From assembly GCA_937934705.1 (NCBI GenBank), contig CALGYY010000280.1:1-9909 (forward strand): a stretch of DNA of 9,909 nt. Direction: 5' to 3'. The number at the start of each line of letters is the position of its first letter. The stretch's first letter is position 1. A model generated the notes under the pieces. It ran no database searches. It was given only the letters and a program-made list of their open reading frames with translations, and was not told the DNA's origin. This document shows positions 7,026-9,909 of the stretch, piece by piece. The stretch is from an uncultured Bacteroidota bacterium. Lineage in GTDB: Bacteria; Bacteroidota; Bacteroidia; Bacteroidales; CAIWKO01. Position numbers and translations under genes: made by a program.

Positions 7026-8585
7026 ATGAGAAAAGGATGGATCATAATGGTTCTGGCGGGCATATGTGCATTGCCGCTCCGCGCACAGCACACCAATATA
7101 CTGATCAGCAATACGGATTTCCCGAATGAACCGAGTATTGTGATGGATCCGGCCAACACCGCTCACCTGGTGGCGGGTGCCAACCTCGACAATGTGTACT
7201 ATTCCACTGACGGCGGCCTGAGCTGGACCGAAGGCAAAATGAGTTCTTCATACGGGGTATGGGGCGATCCGGTGATTATTGTGGATACCGCTTCTGCCTT
7301 TTATTTCTTTCACCTCTCCGCCCCTCTTGGTTACGCTGATCCCTCCTGGCTCGACCGCATCGTCTGTCAGAAGCAGGACAGTATCGGAAAACCCTGGAGC
7401 GACGGATCTTATACTGACACCAACGGGATCACCGACCATGACAAACAGTGGGCGGTGGTGGATCCGCGCAACAACACGATTTACATGACCTGGACTGTTT
7501 TTGATGAATATGGTTCGTATGCCTCTTCTGACAGTTCACATATCCTGTTTTCCCGGTCAACGGATGGCGGGCAGAGCTGGAGTGCGCCATTGCGGATCAA
7601 CCGCATTGGCGGCGACTGCATTGATGAGGACAACACCGTGGAGGGTGCCGTACCGGCAGTGGGTCCCAATGGTGAAGTCTACGTAAGCTGGAGTGGTCCC
7701 GCGGGTATACGCTTCGACCGTTCAGCCGACGGAGGCAATACCTGGCTTGATCAGGACATTCTGGTGAGTGACCAGCCCGGGGGATGGGATTTCAGTATAC
7801 CGGGCATTATGCGGTGCAACGGTCTTCCAATAACCGCCTGTGACCTCAGCAATGGTCCCCACCGCGGGAATATTTACGTGAACTGGACCGACCAGCGCAA
7901 CGGCGCCACCGACACCGATGTGTGGCTGGCGCGGTCGACAGACGGAGGAAACACCTGGAGTACCCCCTTAAGGGTGAATGATGATCCTCCGGGGCGGCAT
8001 CAGTTCTTCACCTGGATGTGTGTGGACCAGGCCACCGGACATCTCTGGTTTGTTTTTTATGACCGCAGGAATACCAGCGGCAACAATACGGATGTTTACA
8101 TGGCTGTTTCCCGCGACGGCGGCCAGAATTTCCAGAATTTCAGGGTCAGCGACAGCTCTTTTTATCCTTACAGCTCTGTATTTTTCGGCGATTACACCAA
8201 CATCACGGCGCATAACAATGTGGTGAGACCGATCTGGACCCGTCTGCACAACGATGAATTGTCGATACATACTGCCATAGTAGATGTGGACTATCTTTCA
8301 TCACCGGAATCCATGGCCCCTGCCCCGGAAATTGAAACCTATCCCAACCCTTTTACCGAGAGCACTTACATCTCCTTTAAACTCCACGCGGCCGCCAGGG
8401 TGAACCTGAATGTTTGTGACCTTTACGGTAAGCGGCTGATCAGTCTGATCGGAGGTGAAACCCGGCCCGCGGGCAAATATGTGGAGCACTTTGATCCGGA
8501 GCCTTACGGACTGGCTCCCGGCGTGTATTACTTTGAACTGATCACCGGCGACCGGAGGCTGGTACGAAAAATGGTGCTGAACTGA
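7026..8585 (+). CDS. Secreted Asp-box (BNR) beta-propeller protein with T9SS sorting domain
   Basis: A 519-residue exported protein. I start at the ATG at 7026 because it gives a clean signal peptide (MRKGWIIMVLAGICALPLRAQ); ATGs at 7011 and 7014 in the same frame add MMTER. Five Asp boxes (S-x-D-G-G-x-x-W/F) occur at about 60-67, 178-185, 233-240, 304-311 and 362-369, so the body is a sialidase/BNR-type propeller. Blades 4 and 5 also share a D-x-R-(x)n-TDV-(x)n-S-x-DGG pattern. I do not see the FRIP motif or a convincing Arg triad, so sialidase activity should not be assumed. Carbohydrate or protein binding is as likely. Residues about 436-519 are a T9SS type A C-terminal domain (ETYPNPFTE; VCDLYGKR; LAPGVYYFEL; RKMVLN). 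It lies 9 bases after the MORN gene (from the first ATG) and 13 before the next gene. Confidence 0.87.
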   Translation: MRKGWIIMVLAGICALPLRAQHTNILISNTDFPNEPSIVMDPANTAHLVAGANLDNVYYSTDGGLSWTEGKMSSSYGVWGDPVIIVDTASAFYFFHLSAPLGYADPSWLDRIVCQKQDSIGKPWSDGSYTDTNGITDHDKQWAVVDPRNNTIYMTWTVFDEYGSYASSDSSHILFSRSTDGGQSWSAPLRINRIGGDCIDEDNTVEGAVPAVGPNGEVYVSWSGPAGIRFDRSADGGNTWLDQDILVSDQPGGWDFSIPGIMRCNGLPITACDLSNGPHRGNIYVNWTDQRNGATDTDVWLARSTDGGNTWSTPLRVNDDPPGRHQFFTWMCVDQATGHLWFVFYDRRNTSGNNTDVYMAVSRDGGQNFQNFRVSDSSFYPYSSVFFGDYTNITAHNNVVRPIWTRLHNDELSIHTAIVDVDYLSSPESMAPAPEIETYPNPFTESTYISFKLHAAARVNLNVCDLYGKRLISLIGGETRPAGKYVEHFDPEPYGLAPGVYYFELITGDRRLVRKMVLN

Positions 8586-8598
8586 AAATCTTCTGATC

Positions 8599-9072
8599 AT
8601 GTCTGCTTTACGAACGATAGTATTCGCGCTGCTGGCGCTGAGCGGTTTACGGGCAATGGCCCAGGTGCCGGAGATGAATCAGCGTATTGTGACCTATCTG
8701 GACGAGGTGATGGGTACCAAAGTGGGCCGCGGAGAATGCTGGGACCTGGCTCATGATGCCCTTGAACTCGTGGGTGCAAACTGGAATCATCAGTATATTT
8801 TCGGAGAGGAAAAAAACCCGAAGACCGACAGCATCTACCCCGGCGACATCATACAATTTGAAAAGGTCACTCTGAAATACGAAAAAGACAACAGCATTTA
8901 CACCGAGACTTACCCGCATCACACGGCTGTTGTTTACAGTGTAACCGCTCCGGGGGAGTACCGCATTGCTCATCAGAACACGGGCTTCGGAGGCCGAAAG
9001 GTGGGTGTTTCCACCCTGCGCCTGGCAGATGTCAAAAGCGGCAAAATGCGTTTCTACCGCCCGGTGAAATGA
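8599..9072 (+). CDS. Small secreted protein with Cys/His papain-like (BBC1/AIM3 or CHAP/NlpC-like) signature
   Basis: A 157-residue protein with a signal peptide ending at about residue 22 (LSGLRAMAQ). The mature part has the layout of a papain-like fold. Cys47 lies in GRGECWDLAHDAL at a helix start, followed by YPGDIIQFE (80-88) and His107/His108 in PHHTAVV, then YRIAHQN (121-127). The G-x-C-W-D, GDI-x-QF and HHTA-V combination resembles the bacterial/eukaryotic BBC1/AIM3 cysteine-proteinase-fold domain and, more distantly, CHAP/NlpC-P60 hydrolases. Peptidase or amidase activity is inferred only. There is no T9SS tail, so it probably stays in the periplasm or leaves by another route. It follows the Asp-box gene by 13 bases, is the last gene of the secreted cluster, and ends just before a terminator hairpin. 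Confidence 0.72.
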   Translation: MSALRTIVFALLALSGLRAMAQVPEMNQRIVTYLDEVMGTKVGRGECWDLAHDALELVGANWNHQYIFGEEKNPKTDSIYPGDIIQFEKVTLKYEKDNSIYTETYPHHTAVVYSVTAPGEYRIAHQNTGFGGRKVGVSTLRLADVKSGKMRFYRPVK

Positions 9073-9094
9073 ATATCTTTCCTCTTTTATCCTG

Positions 9095-9131
9095 ATCGCA
9101 AACATGTTTCTTTCCGTGTTTGCGATTTTTT
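9095..9131 (+). terminator. Rho-independent terminator after the secreted-protein cluster
   Basis: ATCGCAAACA (9095-9104) pairs with TGTTTGCGAT (9117-9126) around a 12-base loop, and is followed by a run of T to 9131. It is 22 bases after the stop at 9072. It runs directly into the tRNA-Leu -7 box at 9133, so terminator and promoter share this short spacer. Confidence 0.8.
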
Positions 9132-9132
9132 C

Positions 9133-9140
9133 TATCTTTG
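9133..9140 (+). promoter_or_regulatory. tRNA-Leu promoter -7 box (TATCTTTG)
   Basis: TATCTTTG matches TAnnTTTG exactly and is 24 bases before the tRNA. A correctly spaced -33 TTTG is not clear; the expected position falls inside the loop and arm of the preceding terminator hairpin. Confidence 0.55.
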
Positions 9141-9164
9141 CCTCCCCTTGTTCTTTTCATTATT

Positions 9165-9248
9165 GCCCGAGTGGCGGAATTGGTAGACGCGTCGGTCTCA
9201 AAAACCGATGAGGTTACACTCGTGCCGGTTCGATTCCGGCCTCGGGTA
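9165..9248 (+). tRNA. tRNA-Leu (anticodon CAA)
   Basis: The cloverleaf folds by eye. Acceptor GCCCGAG pairs with CTCGGGT; the D arm stem is GCG/CGC; the anticodon arm is TCGGT-CTCAAAA-ACCGA with CAA in the loop (reads UUG); there is a long class II variable arm; and the T arm is GCCGG-TTCGATT-CCGGC. A73 is the discriminator. The first acceptor pair is G1-U72, not Watson-Crick. CCA is not encoded (CTT follows). The long variable arm and A73 fit leucine identity. Confidence 0.95.
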
Positions 9249-9252
9249 CTTT

Positions 9253-9317
9253 GCAGTCAGCAGTCAGCAGTCAGCAGTCAGCAGTTAAGTGTAGTAGTTA
9301 ACAGTTAACAGTTAGCA
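9253..9317. repeat. Heptamer tandem array (GCAGTCA / GTTAACA)
   Basis: Four exact copies of GCAGTCA (9253-9280) are followed by one GCAGTTA (9281-9287). After a 9-base break come GTTAACA, GTTAACA and GTTAGCA (9297-9317). The array fills the space between tRNA-Leu and the tRNA-Arg promoter, and the same heptamer family recurs at 9507-9555 and 9647-9695. It has no coding pattern. Confidence 0.92.
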
Positions 9318-9331
9318 GTGGCGGTTTTTTG

Positions 9332-9339
9332 TATTTTTG
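9332..9339 (+). promoter_or_regulatory. tRNA-Arg promoter -7 box (TATTTTTG)
   Basis: TATTTTTG is an exact TAnnTTTG match 12 bases before the tRNA, so tRNA-Arg appears to be transcribed separately from tRNA-Leu. A -33 element is not obvious because the heptamer array occupies that position. Confidence 0.5.
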
Positions 9340-9351
9340 TTGCCCGTATAT

Positions 9352-9423
9352 GGCTCCGTAGTTCAATGGATAGAACGGAAGTTTCCTAAACTTTAAATAC
9401 AGGTTCGATTCCTGTCGGGGCTA
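9352..9423 (+). tRNA. tRNA-Arg (anticodon CCT)
   Basis: Acceptor GGCTCCG pairs with CGGGGCT (G-U at 1-72 and U-G at 4-69). The D stem is GTTC/GAAC; the anticodon arm is GAAGT-TTCCTAA-ACTTT with CCT in the loop (reads AGG); and the T arm is ACAGG-TTCGATT-CCTGT. The discriminator is A73. CCA is not encoded. The wobble pairs in the acceptor stem are compatible with function. Confidence 0.93.
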
Positions 9424-9426
9424 CTT

Positions 9427-9491
9427 AAAAAAGAGCGTGAGAGTGAGAGTGAGACCCGAGAGGGTCGAGCCGAACATTCACGCTCTTTTTT
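9427..9491. terminator. Long nested hairpin / bidirectional terminator after tRNA-Arg
   Basis: AAAAAAGAGCGTGA (9427-9440) pairs with TCACGCTCTTTTTT (9478-9491) in a 14-bp stem. Inside it, GACCC-GAGA-GGGTC (9453-9466) forms a second hairpin with a GNRA loop. The A-run on one side and T-run on the other allow termination in both directions. It starts 3 bases after the tRNA-Arg discriminator. The 37-base inner part, including the GTGAGA-type short repeats, is larger than an ordinary terminator loop. Confidence 0.75.
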
Positions 9492-9506
9492 CCCTCCTGA
9501 CTCCTG

Positions 9507-9555
9507 TTCAGTCAGCAGCAAGCAGTGAGCAGTGAGCAGTGGGTTGAAAGTCGAA
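9507..9555. repeat. 49-bp direct repeat, copy 1
   Basis: The segment TTCAGTCAGCAGCAAGC...AAAGTCGAA is identical to 9647-9695, 140 bases downstream. It contains GCAGTGA heptamers related to the array after tRNA-Leu. It is followed by further AGTC-centred short repeats to about 9582. The 90 bases between the two copies (9556-9646) show no gene. Confidence 0.9.
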
Positions 9556-9646
9556 GGTCGAAAAGTCATAAAGTCAAAAAGTCCGCCCCCATCTTCGAAA
9601 ATCCTTCTTCTACTTCCGTGTTCCTTGCTCGGATATCGCCTGCTGA

Positions 9647-9695
9647 TTCAGTCAGCAGCAAGCAGTGAGCAGTGAGCAGTGGGTTGAAAGTCGAA
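9647..9695. repeat. 49-bp direct repeat, copy 2
   Basis: This is an exact second copy of 9507-9555. After the shared part, copy 1 continues GGTCGAAAAGTC while copy 2 continues AAGTC, a difference explained by loss or gain of one heptamer (GGTCGAA). Confidence 0.9.
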
Positions 9696-9909
9696 AAGTC
9701 CTAAGTACATGACAAAACTTTAGTACAAATCTCGTAATCTTTTATTCCAGTAGGGTTTAGAAGGGCCTGCGCAATGAAAATTAACCCATATTTGAAGACA
9801 CTATACGCCCTTCGCCCATGTTTTTTGATTTGAATTGGTTTGATGTGCTTGTTGTGCAAAACGCGGTCAAATTGACCCCACTTCCGCGAAGTAAATTGAC
9901 CCCCCTCCC
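9696..9909. mobile_element. Possible non-coding end of an insertion sequence (IS21-like), truncated by the window edge
   Basis: No open frame of useful length is visible on either strand. The last 45 bases contain AAATTGACCCC twice (9869-9879 and 9893-9903, 24 bases apart), a near-palindrome GGTCAA-A-TTGACC (9865-9877), and ACTTC-CGC-GAAGT (9880-9892). Repeated (T)CAATTT/AAATTGACCCC blocks are, from memory, typical of the regions next to the ends of Bacteroidota IS21 elements. Base composition changes to AT-rich from about 9700. The left boundary is not resolved; TGACAAAACTTT at 9710 is one candidate. Without transposase genes in view this stays tentative. Confidence 0.35.

Noticed and set aside
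7026..8585. Naming the Asp-box protein a sialidase
   Set aside because: Asp boxes alone mark a propeller fold. FRIP and a clear catalytic triad were not found.
9120..9308. Plus-strand open frame covering tRNA-Leu and the heptamer array
   Set aside because: It reads through a tRNA and a tandem repeat, so it is not a protein gene.
9253..9317. CRISPR array
   Set aside because: The repeats are 7 bases in direct tandem with no spacers.

Overview
The window looks like chromosomal DNA from a member of the Bacteroidota, probably an environmental Bacteroidales-type organism. Four things point there: Bacteroidota-type promoters (TAnnTTTG at -7) before pgk and both tRNA genes; two secreted proteins ending in type IX secretion (T9SS) sorting domains; signal peptides cut before Gln (A-Q); and tRNA genes without an encoded CCA.

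Left part (1-3353, minus strand). Three co-directional genes read leftwards: a carboxyltransferase-domain protein (5S / oxaloacetate decarboxylase alpha / pyruvate carboxylase B type) that has no biotinyl domain; an unusual fusion of a ribulose-phosphate 3-epimerase-like barrel with two CBS domains; and a class I-beta DAHP synthase cut by the window edge. The last two overlap by ATGA and are probably translationally coupled. An AMP/ATP-sensing pentose-phosphate enzyme joined to the first enzyme of aromatic biosynthesis is the most interesting metabolic arrangement here.

Divergent region (3354-3569). This stretch separates the leftward operon from pgk. It holds a 10-bp perfect inverted repeat and the pgk -7 box, which lies inside the longest possible pgk frame and so argues for the downstream start at 3570.

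Middle part (3570-9072, plus strand). Phosphoglycerate kinase is followed by four closely spaced genes for exported proteins: a C10 (streptopain-type) cysteine peptidase with a T9SS tail, a secreted MORN-repeat protein, an Asp-box (BNR) propeller protein with a T9SS tail, and a small secreted protein with a Cys/His papain-like (BBC1/AIM3 or NlpC/CHAP-like) signature. The last three are 9 and 13 bases apart and probably form an operon. It ends at a hairpin terminator that abuts the tRNA-Leu promoter.

Right part (9073-9909). No protein gene is visible. It holds tRNA-Leu(CAA), tRNA-Arg(CCT), heptameric tandem repeats, a long nested hairpin, a 49-bp exact direct repeat, and a right-edge stretch with repeated AAATTGACCCC motifs that resembles non-coding ends of IS21-type elements. 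It looks like a tRNA-flanked accessory or insertion site.
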